From Luidia sarsii (Eukaryota > Echinodermata > Asteroidea > Paxillosida > Luidiidae), in assembly GCA_949987565.1 (NCBI GenBank), contig OX465103.1, forward strand, positions 17,431,280-17,495,279: a stretch of DNA of 64,000 bases, in the 5' to 3' direction. Position 1 is the stretch's first letter. Each line of letters starts with the position of its first letter. The translations under genes and the position numbers were made by a program. This document shows positions 1-10,079 of the stretch, piece after piece. Under the pieces are notes generated by a model. It was given only the letters and a program-made list of their open reading frames with translations, ran no database searches and was not told the origin of the DNA.

Positions 1-19
1 AGGGTGAGAATCTCTACAA

Positions 20-690
20 ACTGTATGTATACATGTACATGTACATGTACAGTAGGCGACCCGCTACAGTACATTTGTACAACAGCCATTCCTGTTCTAT
101 AGCTCTATAGCAGTTAATGTTTGAAGAGGGGAGTAGCCAAGGATGTACTGTACATGTACATGTGAATACACTTGTACCTGTTTATGTAAAGGAGCAAATG
201 CACCCCTCAACACAACCTCAGGCTCCAACTGGAACTAACCACAAGGCCAAATACCAATGCACCAGTTTTGTTATACATGTAAATGTACATGTACAAGTAT
301 GTACATGTACATGTACATGTACTGTATCGTACACGTACATGTACATGTACTGTACATGTACCTGCCTACAGTACATGCATCCGTGGAGGAATAAGGCTAC
401 ATGTAACCATGATGTAACATGTACCGGTACATGTACATTATACCCGGTACATGTACTGTACATGTATAGTACCGGTACATGTACATGTACACTGTACCTG
501 TACATGTATGCTTATGTATACATGTACATACATGTACATGTATGTATGCTTATGTATGCTTATGTACATGTACAACTGTACATGTACATGATACCAGTAC
601 ACGGGTACAGTAGATGTACGTACTCATGTACACGGGTACAGTACATGTACCGGTACATGTACATGTACATGTACATTTCTACAGTACTGT
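20..690. repeat. ACATGT array cluster 1
   Basis: Nearly continuous TA-delimited units, mostly TACATG, interspersed with TACCGG, TACAG, TACTG and TACACG. The unit is self-complementary, so strand has no meaning. It contains no stop codon in any frame, which creates long spurious open frames on both strands. A smaller tract follows at about 840-890. Confidence 0.95.
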
Positions 691-692
691 AC

Positions 693-801
693 TTTGGTAT
701 CCCAATCTCCCATCATGATATCCATGTTCAAAAGTTCCCAGTCAGTTTTTCCTTCCTTTGTGCGATCCCCGAACTGCTTCATCCAGGTTGGTTGTTTGCA
801 T
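693..801 (-). other. candidate internal exon or relic coding segment
   Basis: Read on the minus strand, a polypyrimidine-poor acceptor (TTCCATTCAG) precedes 109 bases ending at a GTACAG donor. One frame is open through the whole segment and reads like protein (it includes PTWMKQFGDRTKEGKTDW). A second frame begins with ATG directly at the acceptor but stops after 19 codons. No family is recognised. It lies between ACATGT arrays. It could be chance or a fragment of an old mobile element. Confidence 0.15.
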
Positions 802-946
802 CTGAATGGAAACGTACAGTACAAGCATGGTACAAGTATGTACAGTACACTACATGTACATGTAGCTTTGATCCCTGGTACATGTAGATGTACCCCCACT
901 CCAGCAAAGACTACCATAGTTGACTACTGTATTTGGGAAGGCCGCC

Positions 947-1035
947 ATCTACAGTTTGGGTGGTACTGGTAAGACTAAGAGCCACCAGTAGACAAAACCA
1001 GAAGTCTTGGGTTCAAGTCCCAGTCTAGTCAAAGT
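947..1035 (+). repeat. tRNA-derived SINE relic
   Basis: The segment carries a degenerate pol III A-box-like stretch (TGGTACTGGTAAGAC) and, about 45 bases on, a good B-box (GGTTCAAGTCC) inside a T-arm-like stem TTGGG/CCCAG. This order and spacing fit a tRNA-derived SINE head. The phrase CCCAGTCTAGTCAAA recurs near 45912-45926 beside another short CCAGTGGT match, suggesting a second, more decayed copy there. No intact cloverleaf can be drawn, so it is not a tRNA gene. Confidence 0.4.
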
Positions 1036-1082
1036 TTTCTTTGCCATTTTTCAAAAGTGCCTTCATTTGTTCAACTGTTGAA

Positions 1083-1355
1083 ATCTACATGTACATGTAC
1101 ATGTACATGTACATTACGTTACATTCTACATGTACATGTAGCTTTATCTTGAACTTGAAAACAAGTGAGAGTGTTGCAATCACATTACTTAAAACTTGTT
1201 AAAAGTCATATTATACTTCCTTGTATACAGTACATGTACATAATTCAAGGAAGGGAGTTTTTGCAAAGTAATTTGCGGTCAATCATTTTCCATACAGGTT
1301 ACGGTCATGTACATGTACCAGGATGTACATGCACATTGTGCAGTACATGGTACAC
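1083..1355. repeat. ACATGT arrays, scattered
   Basis: Several short tracts of TACATG units with CCAGG and CAGTA variants, separated by unique AT-rich DNA. No gene is visible. Confidence 0.9.
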
Positions 1356-1359
1356 GTAC

Positions 1360-1890
1360 CTGGCATGTTTCCTACTGACTTTCAATTTGCTCTGGAGACT
1401 TGATTTCCCCACTTGATTTTTCATGGTGCAATAACTGGAATTCCTAGACTCATACTGTAGTTGTCGCTGGCCAATTACAAATTATGGATTGGGTGGATAA
1501 TTGGTAGTGGACATTACTTCCTCATTGACCTTGGACAGACGAAACGGAGACCCGCAGTGGATGGAAGATCGAAATCAAAACACAAACAGTGTGCCAAGCA
1601 AGCTACACACGTACATGTGTACATGTACATAAGTCTCACTTCAGGCACAACTCCCACGGGACTCTCCATTTCAGCAACTAGAGCAACGAAGCTTGGCCGT
1701 GATCAACATCATCAACCAATCCTTGCCAAATTAGTTAGACATTTGTTCGGGTTCACTAGGCACTGGAGCGGCACTTGAGTGGTCTCGGGTCCTGCCCCAC
1801 CTCCCTCCCTCCTTCAGCCTCCAAGCCAATTCACACTGCCCATCCGATCTCTCTCAACTGTCCGCAGGTCACCGGACTCTCCCTCCCACA
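1360..1890. other. unique sequence, no gene seen
   Basis: Mostly single-copy DNA with one short array at about 1606-1630 and a C/T-rich stretch from 1790 that runs into the acceptor-like site at 1891. An open frame across 1461-1778 reads through the short array and has no protein-like composition. Confidence 0.5.
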
Positions 1891-1891
1891 G

Positions 1892-1936
1892 CATGTCGCA
1901 TCGGAAAAGCGGTAACACCCAGTGGTATGTGGAACT
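1892..1936 (+). other. candidate small exon with start codon
   Basis: A C/T-rich acceptor (CTCCCTCCCACAG) is followed by 45 bases and a perfect donor GTAAGT at 1937. One base into the segment is an ATG with A at -3 (1893-1895). It opens MSHRKSGNTQWYVE and enters the donor with a split codon. Without splicing the frame stops at once in the donor TAA. The upstream 100 bases are C/T-rich. The product is not recognised. The paired strong splice sites are the evidence; a chance match is possible. Confidence 0.3.
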
Positions 1937-1954
1937 GTAAGTACTGATTCCACC

Positions 1955-2680
1955 ATGTACCCCGGTACATTACCGTCCGGGTACATGTATGCACATTATG
2001 TGCCATGATTATCTTTCTGAAAATAACAGTGAAACTGCATACGTGTACACATGTACATTATACGTACATGTGTGCACATGTACCGGGACATGTACATTTT
2101 ACAGGTGTACAATTAATAAAAATATAAATTAATATTTATACCGTATACATACATACGTGTACATGTACATGTACATTTACATGTATTGTACTTGTACAGT
2201 ATGTACAGTACATGTACGGTACGTGTGCTTCCTCACTATAAACCTACTGATGTATTTCACCAGTGTTGCACTACAGTACCGTACATGTACATGTACATGT
2301 AGCTCATCAGAAAAGGTTCAGACATACATGTACATGTACGGACAAGAACTGTAGTCAGTACTCTAGTCATGGGCATGTACATGTATACTGTACATGTACA
2401 TGTACATGTAAGTGTACAGAGAAGAAAAGTTGTTGCAATGTACAGTACAGACATACATGTACATGTACAGGTACAGTGTACATGTACATCTGTGCATGTA
2501 CATACAGTGTACATGTACATGTATGAACTTGTGAAATACACGTAGATTCACTCTGTATATGTACACAATGTACATTGTACATTGTACCTCTGTATATATG
2601 TACATGTACCGTGTATGTATGTACAATGTACATGTACATGTACATGTACATGTACATACTATTATGTACTTTACTGTAAA
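1955..2680. repeat. ACATGT array cluster 2
   Basis: One of the densest arrays. It shows the full spacer vocabulary between TA dinucleotides: CATG, CAG, CTG, CGG variants, CAATG, CATTG, CAGTG and CACG. Open frames on both strands here consist of the dipeptide repeats YM, HV and TC and are artefacts. Confidence 0.95.
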
Positions 2681-2689
2681 ACAGTAGAC

Positions 2690-3195
2690 CATAATGCAGA
2701 GTGCATGTGTAGAACATTGTACACATGTGCATCCCCTGCATAAACAGGCATCTGAGCAGTGTCTACTGCATGTAAATACTGTATAATATAAGAGATACCG
2801 GTATACGGTAGTATTTCACTTCCCTGTCTGCTCCCGGACTGCGATCTCTAGCGGATCCCTGTTTGTATTCCCGCATGTGATGAGCAATCAGTTTAGTGTC
2901 TACTGGAACTAGCCAGGACTGCCTTACTGAGAGGTTCCAGTGGGTCCTGTGCAGAGCTGCCCAGGCCTATACCAATGAATTATTCAAACCGTACAGCGAC
3001 ACTGGACACGGCAATGCTGTTGTCTTTAGCGATTGTTCCCCCAGTAATCACCTGGGCTTTGAAGACAGTGCCCTGTGCATATTCTGTGTATTTCAGGAAT
3101 GGAACTTCATGCTAAACTCTATGCCACAGCCTTCTGTGTGTCTTCTCTCTGCTCAAAGCAAACTTCAAAGGTGATCTATGGATGAACTGATGCGC
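2690..3195. other. unique sequence, no gene seen
   Basis: Single-copy DNA between two array clusters. A frame open from 2896 to 3174 is not protein-like in composition overall. A weak exon-like segment at 3097-3170 is listed among the rejected items. Confidence 0.5.
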
Positions 3196-3500
3196 TAATG
3201 TACATGTACTGAATGTACATGTACATGTAGTACATTGTACATGTACACGTACTGGTACGTTTACATGTACAGTGTACACACTGTACACACACACATGTAT
3301 GTACATGTACATGTACATGTACATTTTATATACTGTACGTGTACAGTGTACTGTACCGTAGCTATCCCTTTTACTACCAGTACTGTACAATACAGTATGC
3401 ACTGAACATACATGTACTGTATCAGTAAGAATGTAACCATGTATTACTTGAACTCGATAATTATAGTGTTACTACCGGTACATGTGCATGAACCGGTACA
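3196..3500. repeat. ACATGT array cluster 3
   Basis: TACATG units with many CAGTG and CACTG spacers and two separate TACCGGTA units near 3476 and 3493. Confidence 0.95.
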
Positions 3501-3760
3501 TGTGTACAGTGTATGAATGAAAATTAAGAATACCGGTAGGCATAAAGATATTGTAGTACTTCTTGATGGATAAAGCAAACAGAAAACATGTTGTGATTAT
3601 TATTGATGAACACAAGATACATGTACTTTACCTTTAGCACCAAGTAACAGTACTTCTTATTTCTAATGATGTCATCATTGTGTACAAAACAAATTGTGAA
3701 AATCATCAGAATTTTTCGGAGTTCAGGGTTTTTATGCTTAATTTAATTTAAAGTGATATT

Positions 3761-4007
3761 ACAAAAATGTTGCAAACTGCAAATTACATGTAGTTGAAAT
3801 CTCAAAAGTTAGAGGGCCTGACGTTTCGATCCTACATGTACATGTACATGTACGTGTACATACATGTACACGTACAATATGTACATGTACATGCATGTAC
3901 ATGTACATGTACCGGTAGCAGGACCTGCTAGAATCTTCTACCGGTAACTTTTGAGAATCATGTATTGCAGGTCATCTCACTCAGTGAGCAGTTTGCAACA
4001 GTTTTTT
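3761..4007. mobile_element. fold-back miniature element, copy 1
   Basis: The left arm (3761-3834) starts ACAAAAATGTTGCAAACTGC and contains AGGGCCTGACGTTTCGATCC. The right arm (3916-4007) is its approximate inverted copy ending GCAGTTTGCAACAG. The same arms occur at 20511, 35561, 39681, 45650 and 46102. An ACATGT array sits exactly at the TA of the conserved CTAG motif (3833-3917), and a second small insertion CCGGTA sits at 3941-3946. No coding capacity. The inverted arms without an open frame fit a MITE or fold-back element of unknown superfamily. Confidence 0.7.
3833..3917. repeat. ACATGT array inserted in fold-back copy 1
   Basis: The array begins and ends with TA and interrupts the conserved fold-back core between GATCC-TA and TA-GCAGGACC. 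Copies at 20532, 35717, 45702 and 46127 have only the single TA at this place, so the array is a later insertion with a TA at each end. Confidence 0.8.
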
Positions 4008-4035
4008 GGTATTAACCCGATAATTTTGTTTATTT

Positions 4036-4170
4036 ACCGGTACATGTACATGTACATGTACATGTACATGTAAAGTACATGTGTCATGTACATGTACACA
4101 TATATAAATGTTACATGCACATGTACATGTACTGTACGTGTACATTGCAAGATACCAGTATGTACTGTAC
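4036..4170. repeat. ACATGT array
   Basis: Tandem TACATG units with CCGG and CTG variants directly to the right of fold-back copy 1. The following 4170-4580 is unique DNA. Confidence 0.9.
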
Positions 4171-4584
4171 AGTGTACTCACCAAACACATTCAAATTGTG
4201 CAAAAATATCCTTCGGGAAAAAGAAGTACACTTGTACATGTATCGCACACATTCTGTATTACTGTAGATGAGTGTCAAGAGAAACGGCCAAGAACTGGCC
4301 AATTTGGTGCGGCTTCTACAGTTTGATGCCCCAGGCTGGTACACACACATGTATGTCACCTTACCTGTCGTTTCTAAGCTGTGCGCCCATCGTTTGCCTC
4401 GCGGAGGAGGAGGAGAAGTAGGCCTATTTGAAAAAAATAACCCAAAAAACTCAAATCAATAGGGCCTATCTTACTCCTGGATGGAACACTTCAGATTACC
4501 CCCTGCATGATGACACCAGACACTGGAATTCAAGTCTGCATGCCTGATGACCGGCCGCAATTTGAACCCTTAGCACTAGGCCTG

Positions 4585-6055
4585 TGTCCGTTCTTCTTTC
4601 TCTCTCTTGCTCTCTCTTAATCTTACCTCTCTATGGGCCCCTGTCTCTCTATCTCTCTTTGACAACTCACTCTCTCCTCCCTCTTTGTCTCTTTGCCTCT
4701 ATCTCTCTCTGTCTCTCTCTCTCTGTCTCTCTATCACTGTCTCTATATGACTCTCTCCTTCTCCCTCTATGTCTCTTTGCCTCTATCTCATTCTCTATGA
4801 CTCTCTCCTTCTCCCACTGTATATCTGTCTCTCTTTCTCTCTATGAGTATGACTCTTTCCTTCTCCCTCTATATACATGTACAGTATACATGTATACATT
4901 TATCTCTCTGTCTCTCTATCTGAGTTTAAGTACTGTACAGTATATCACTCTATCTCTCTATGACTCTCTCCTCCCTCTATATCTCTCTCTGTCTCTGTCT
5001 CTGTGACTCTCTCCTCCCTCTATATCTCTCTCTGTCTCTGTCTCTGTGACTCTCTCCTTCTCCCTCTATATATACAGTATCTCTCTCTGTCTCTCTATCT
5101 GAGTTTAAGTATATCACTCTATCTCTCTATGACTCTCTCCTCCATCTATGTCTCTCTCTGTCTCTGTGTCTCTCTGACTCTCTCCTTCTCCCTCTGTATC
5201 TCTCTGTCTCTCTGTGACTTTCTCTGTCTCCCTCTAGTCTATATACATGTACAGTATCTCTCTGTGTCTCTCTATGACCCTCTCCTTCTCCCTCTATCTC
5301 TTTGTGTCTCTCTATGACTCTCCTTCTCCCTCTACATACAGTATCTCTCTGTGTCTCTCTATGACTCTCTCCTTCTCCCTCTATATATAGTATCTCTTTG
5401 TGTCTCTCTATGACTCTCCTTCTCCCTCTACATACAGTATCTCTCTGTGTCTCTCTATGACTCTCTCCTTCTCCCTCTATATATAGTATCTCTTTGTGTC
5501 TCTCTATGACTCTCCTTCTCCCTCTACTTCTCCCTCTACATACAGTATCTCTCTCTGTCTCTCTGTGACCCTCTCCTTCTCCCTCTATATATATACAGTA
5601 TCTCTCTGTGTCTCTCCATGACTCTCTCCTTCTCCCTCTATATACAGTATCTCTCTGTCTCTCTATGACTCTCTCCTTCTCCCTCTATATACAGTATCTC
5701 TTTGTGTCTCTCTATGACTCTCCTTCTCCCTCTATATACAGTATCTCTCTGTGTCTATCTATGACTCTCCTTCTCCCTCTACATACAGCATCTCTCTGTC
5801 TCTCTATGACTCTCCTTCTCCCTCTATATACAGTATCTCTCTCTGTCTCTATGACTCTCTCCTTCTTCCTCTACATCTCTCTCTGTCTCTCACTGTCTCC
5901 CTCTGCTTCTATCTAGAGCTCTCTGCTTCTGTCTCTGTCCCTCTCTGCCTCTCTCTTTCTGCATCTCTTTCTGTCTGTCCATATCCCTGTTTCTCTATTT
6001 CTCTCTCTGCATCCTTTTCAGTCTCTATCTGTGCCCCTCTGTCTCTCTGTCTCTT
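4585..6055. repeat. CT-rich minisatellite, 48/49-bp units
   Basis: Pyrimidine-rich tandem array. In 5340-5900 the unit alternates 49 and 48 bases (for example starts at 5341, 5390, 5438), each with CTCTCTATGACTCTC, CCTTCTCCCTCTA and a TATACAGTAT hinge. This gives a higher-order period near 97 bases. The 5' third is less regular and contains a diverged duplicate with GAGTTTAAGTA at 4922 and 5101. Two hinges carry extra TA-(C...G)-TA insertions (4931-4942 and 5244-5251). Open frames rich in Ser and Leu here are artefacts of composition. Confidence 0.9.
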
Positions 6056-6244
6056 TAAGTGGATCGTGAGTGCTGTCTTCACAGAGACTCAGTGCCGTCA
6101 GCATCCCGCCGTGGAGATGCGATCTCAGAGACGGCACCATGCAGGGCACCCCTGTATCAGTGACAGGAGTAGAGGGGAGAGCCGACTCTCTCCCTGCGCT
6201 ATCCCCAACACGTGCTTCTCTTTAATCCCTGTGATTCCCTGACC

Positions 6245-6690
6245 TAAATTTGTTCGGCACTGAACTGCTTCAAGAGGGTGGGTGTCACTGCGGTCAGTGA
6301 CAAGCAATGCGCGCATCCAAACACCAAAGTCTGAGTGCATGCACTTTGAAGGTGTTCCCCGGCTCTTGCCGACCTGGTCCCCCTCAGTTAGGACATGTCA
6401 GCGAGCAACCAGGCTGTTTGCCTCATCCCACCCAACACACTCTACCGGGTATCTGTTCCGAGGGGTAGAACGGAGGGGTATCAGAACGGCTTCTTCCCTC
6501 GTTCTGCCTCCATCTGGAATTCCCTTCCTGGTTCTTGCTTTCCCTGCCTACGATCTTGCCCATGTTAAAAGGAATGTTAATTCCTATCTCCAGCCTTCCT
6601 GAGTCCCTCTCTATCTCCTTCTTTCTCTAGCCCTTAATCTGGAGTGGCTTTTCAGCCTTGTTTTGGGCGATTTTTGCATTAAAAAAACAC
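6245..6690 (+). mobile_element. non-LTR retrotransposon (LINE) 3' end, broken reverse transcriptase tail
   Basis: From 6407 a frame reads NQAVCLIPPNTLYRVSVPRG and then GYQNGFFPRSASIWNSLPG. The FFPRS-IWNSLP motif is the hallmark of the C-terminal end of many LINE reverse transcriptases. That frame stops at 6566-6568, but the expected continuation (VKRNVNSYLQPS, then stop at 6600-6602) lies in another frame, so a frameshift falls near 6500-6540. A short 3' untranslated region and an A-run (6679-6686) follow. The 5' part is missing. Upstream 6069-6245 has no clear LINE match. This is a dead 5'-truncated copy. Confidence 0.7.
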
Positions 6691-6955
6691 AAAACTGTAC
6701 GTTGAATGCAGGTGACATTGTTGGACCTCAGACTCTGCCATGCTGCACTTACTGCTCGAGCACTGCCATCGTGATTTTTTTTCAGTTTCTGTGATGAGTT
6801 GTCCGGCATTAAGACTACAGTGTGTACCATCATACGCCGTCGTATGCCAGAGCCAATCGCACAAGGATTGGTGACTGATTGCCACTCTACGGTAGCTGAG
6901 GCCAGGGAGTTGAAATCAGACTCAGCGGCCAGTACACAAAGGGTCTTGATAAGTT
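6690..6955. other. unique sequence, no gene seen
   Basis: Single-copy DNA. A palindromic ACGGCGTATG-like stretch lies near 6832-6846. No further support for a gene. Confidence 0.5.
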
Positions 6956-6959
6956 TTGC

Positions 6960-8105
6960 CAGTACACATGTACATGTACATGTACATGTACACAAAAATA
7001 ACACAAGCGTCTTGATGAGTTTTGATCTGCTGTGACACTGCCACAATGTACAACATGCATCAGGATTGTACATAAATAGCAAGCCACATTTGACTCTGGT
7101 AGATTATGCTTTAGATATATCCTTTCCGAATTCCCTCTCTGAAGACATTTCATGCTAGGCTGGTACAGTGTATTACTGTACACATGTACAGTACATGTAC
7201 ATACCGGTACATACAAATGTACAGTATACATGTACATTATCAAATAAAGGAAAGGGGAATTGCTCAGGAAATTTCACACAGATAATGAAAGTGCCAAGAA
7301 AACATGTTCTTTGCTCTTGAAATTAATTGTCCATATTTCCGGTATCTATTGTTTTGTTTTTATTGTACTCCGCTTATTGAATGTGTACCATCTCATTGAT
7401 TGTGCATCAGAATTCCTCTCCATAATCTGCCACCAATGGATGCATGGTTCCTGAAGTGCATGTGTACTAACGTGTACATGTTCATGGATCTGTGTAATGC
7501 ATTCATCTTGGCAAATCGCACATGCATGTTACGTGTTTCTTTAGATGGGACCATGTGACAAGCAGGAAAGGGCGTACATGTACATGTACGTACATGTATG
7601 TTGCCGTCACGAGTGCCGCATTTCCTGGATGGGTGGTTGGTAATATTGTTAATGCGGTTTCTGGGCGCATGCCTTACACGCTCGGTCAACCGATCAATTC
7701 CAAGCATACATGGACTGTACATGTACATGTAAATGTAGTAATGCATCTCAAGAATACACTCCATGCTCTAAAAGCATCTAATTGTACAGTCAGTACTGGT
7801 ACATACAGTACATGTACATGTACATATGTACACACGTGTACATGTACACATGTACATAATGTACATGTACATGTATTATCTGCCACCCTCTTTCCCCTTA
7901 ACCCATGCCTACCAGTACCAGTTTGTACAAGGCCCAGGTTCACACTGTGGTATGCATTACATGTACACATGTATCTACATGTACATGTACATATGTACAC
8001 TGTACATGTATGTGTGTGTACAGTACATGTACATGTACATTGTGTGTACATGTACACTGTATGTATGTGCTATTGGAGGATATGAGCATGTACATGTGTG
8101 AGATA
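6960..8105. repeat. ACATGT array cluster 4 with unique DNA between
   Basis: Arrays at about 6964-6991, 7170-7235, 7570-7600 and especially 7790-8100, separated by unique AT-rich DNA. No gene signal beyond repeat-derived frames. Confidence 0.9.
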
Positions 8106-8109
8106 GCAT

Positions 8110-8990
8110 TGCAATGTGCAATGTGACACCAGTCATTGACTGCAGACCGATGGTGTCACCGTCAGAGCCCGGCCCCAGCCCCAGCCTTAATTACAGTCTC
8201 TCGCCGAGTTTTTCTCATCGAGTTCTCATCGCGTGCCTACTCATCCAAGGAGCCACCATCTGTCTGGGTTTTACAATCGGACACCACGTCCCGATTCCTC
8301 TACCCTCTCCTCCTCCTCCTCCTCTTCCTCCTCCTCCTCCACCCCCCCTCCCTCGTGTCTCCGAAAAAACATCAATTTTAAATGCGCCGTGATATGATTC
8401 ATCCACCATCCTATTAAGCGGCTGGTTCATTTAGCTGGAGATAAAAGACGAATTACCAAGGGACAAAGGGGGGGGGTACCAATTTTTCTTAGGCGCCCGC
8501 ACAAAGTCGATAATTGTCCGCAGGCGTTGGACGAAGAAAAGCCAATCCAATAACACCGTGCTTTGATACTTTCACCAGATTACCGCCTGATGTTGTGGTG
8601 TCTGACTCTGCGCAGTGTACATTCTGCTTGTGCTGACTGACCCAAAGTTGCCTTAATTTGGCCGCGATTTGGTTCCTTGGTGCGTGTGTCCGATGGGTGA
8701 CATGACTGTCTGCTTAAAAGATTAGTGGGATGAGAATGCAAGCCGTTTGGCTGATTTGGGGGCGGGGCTGTGGAGGAGAGTTGGAGGAAGGAGAGGGGGG
8801 GGTGGGTGTCTCCCTCCACCTACCCTGAGGGGTACTGTTGATTATTCATCGTTTTAAAAAGTGGACGGACTTTGTTGTTGTGGTTGTTGTTGCTGTATAA
8901 TCATGTCCAGTATTTGGCAGTGCTCACTGCCAAAATTGCTCCTCAAAACATTCATTCTGTGGAGAAGAAAAAAACACACCACAATTTACT
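8110..8990. other. repeat-poor block with triplet and G runs
   Basis: No ACATGT array. It holds a TCC/TCT triplet tract at 8300-8345, a G9 run at 8468 and a purine-rich stretch at 8770-8805. The central part (8385-8590) is of balanced composition with homeodomain-like ATTA cores and could be regulatory, but nothing identifies it. Confidence 0.4.
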
Positions 8991-8996
8991 CTGCAG

Positions 8997-9027
8997 CTTG
9001 TTGCCGGCGTTTCCACCAAGGGCTCAG
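8997..9027 (+). other. candidate 31-bp microexon
   Basis: Acceptor ATTTACTCTGCAG precedes 31 bases ending in CAG and a strong donor GTGAGA at 9028. All three frames are open; one reads LVAGVSTKGS. Only the splice consensus supports it. Confidence 0.18.
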
Positions 9028-9029
9028 GT

Positions 9030-10078
9030 GAGATTTGAAGGTTTGCACAGTGGGCTCACGAAAGTCATAATGCAGTTGATGCCCTGCCCCGTCGCCAGGA
9101 GACGACTGGATTCCAACCGTATCCAGCAGTCTCCTGATTGTGCGCAGTGCAGACAGTACTACCCAAATATTGAGCTATCGGCTCATCTCAAGAGCAGCAC
9201 ACATTCTTGGAAGACATTGTGCACTGTGTGACTGCAAACGTTCTTCCTCATCAGCGAAGCTCTACAGACTGATCACTTTTTGGAAGAAGAGTTTTCAGCA
9301 CTAACGGCCATGACACTACCAATCCCCAGAAAGAAGCGAATGGACTGATAGACGCCCAGCACTGAATCGTGCCTCTCCTCTTACCCCCACCAAAAATTCA
9401 ACATTTGACACTCCCAGCTGCTACACAACAATAAGATATCATGTATCAATGCTGACTGCCTTTTCTGGGGTTGGGGGGGTGTTTAATTGTTTGCCTTTTT
9501 AACCCCGCCACCCCCCTTCCTCCTCCGAAGAAGATACATGTACACGCACACTGTACTGGCTGTAGTAATCCCCATTGTTGGAAAATCAGCACGCTTTGGC
9601 GGCGGGATGATTCGATCGAAGCACGTTTTCATCTCCCTCGCAGCCATTCTGAGAATTGATAGGAAACCAAGAAAGAGGAGAAGGGGGAGGTGAGGGAGGG
9701 GGGGGGTCGGGTATGGATTGAGGTAAGGGTCCGGCAGTCGTCAGAGTGGATGGGAATGAGTCAGAGCCTGCGGTGGGTGATGGTGGCGGTCGGTGGGTGG
9801 GATGGGGTGGTGGTAGCTCTGTATTAAGGAAAGTGTGAGAGTCATTCCTATTTCAACCCACCCAACCGTGGTGGACATCAATTTAGGCTGACCCCTCCCC
9901 GGTCGGTTGGTCGGTGGAGGGGGGGGGTGGGCATTCGTCATTGGTCAGGCAACTCTTTTCATTCAATCGTTGTCTTGGGGGATTGAGATTCAACGGAGTG
10001 GAAAGTGCACTTTATTTTAATGTCTTCTCTATCGTATTTGTTCCCGTGTTGTTTGGAGAGTGTAAGCATTATGAATTA
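9030..10078. other. unique, G-rich sequence, no gene seen
   Basis: Contains G-runs at 9468-9480, 9680-9710 and 9915-9930 and a GGT/GGC-rich stretch at 9770-9830. One isolated TACATGTA lies at 9536. No coding evidence. Confidence 0.5.
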
Positions 10079-10079
10079 A

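Noticed and set aside
117..887. 256-codon plus-strand frame with a true ATG
   Set aside because: It is mostly YM/HV/TC dipeptides from the ACATGT array; the stop-free repeat makes such frames inevitable on both strands.
3097..3170. Exon-like segment, TGTGTATTTCAG acceptor and AAAG|GTGATC donor
   Set aside because: Average splice scores, two frames open in only 74 bases, and not protein-like enough to separate from chance.
4268..4338. Segment starting ATG right after TATTACTGTAG and ending at GTACAC
   Set aside because: Protein-like (MSVKRNGQELANLVRLLQ), but the donor is a repeat-type GTAC and there is no other support.
4584..6242. Ser/Leu-rich frames in the CT minisatellite
   Set aside because: Low-complexity pyrimidine repeat; no start context, splice sites or domain.
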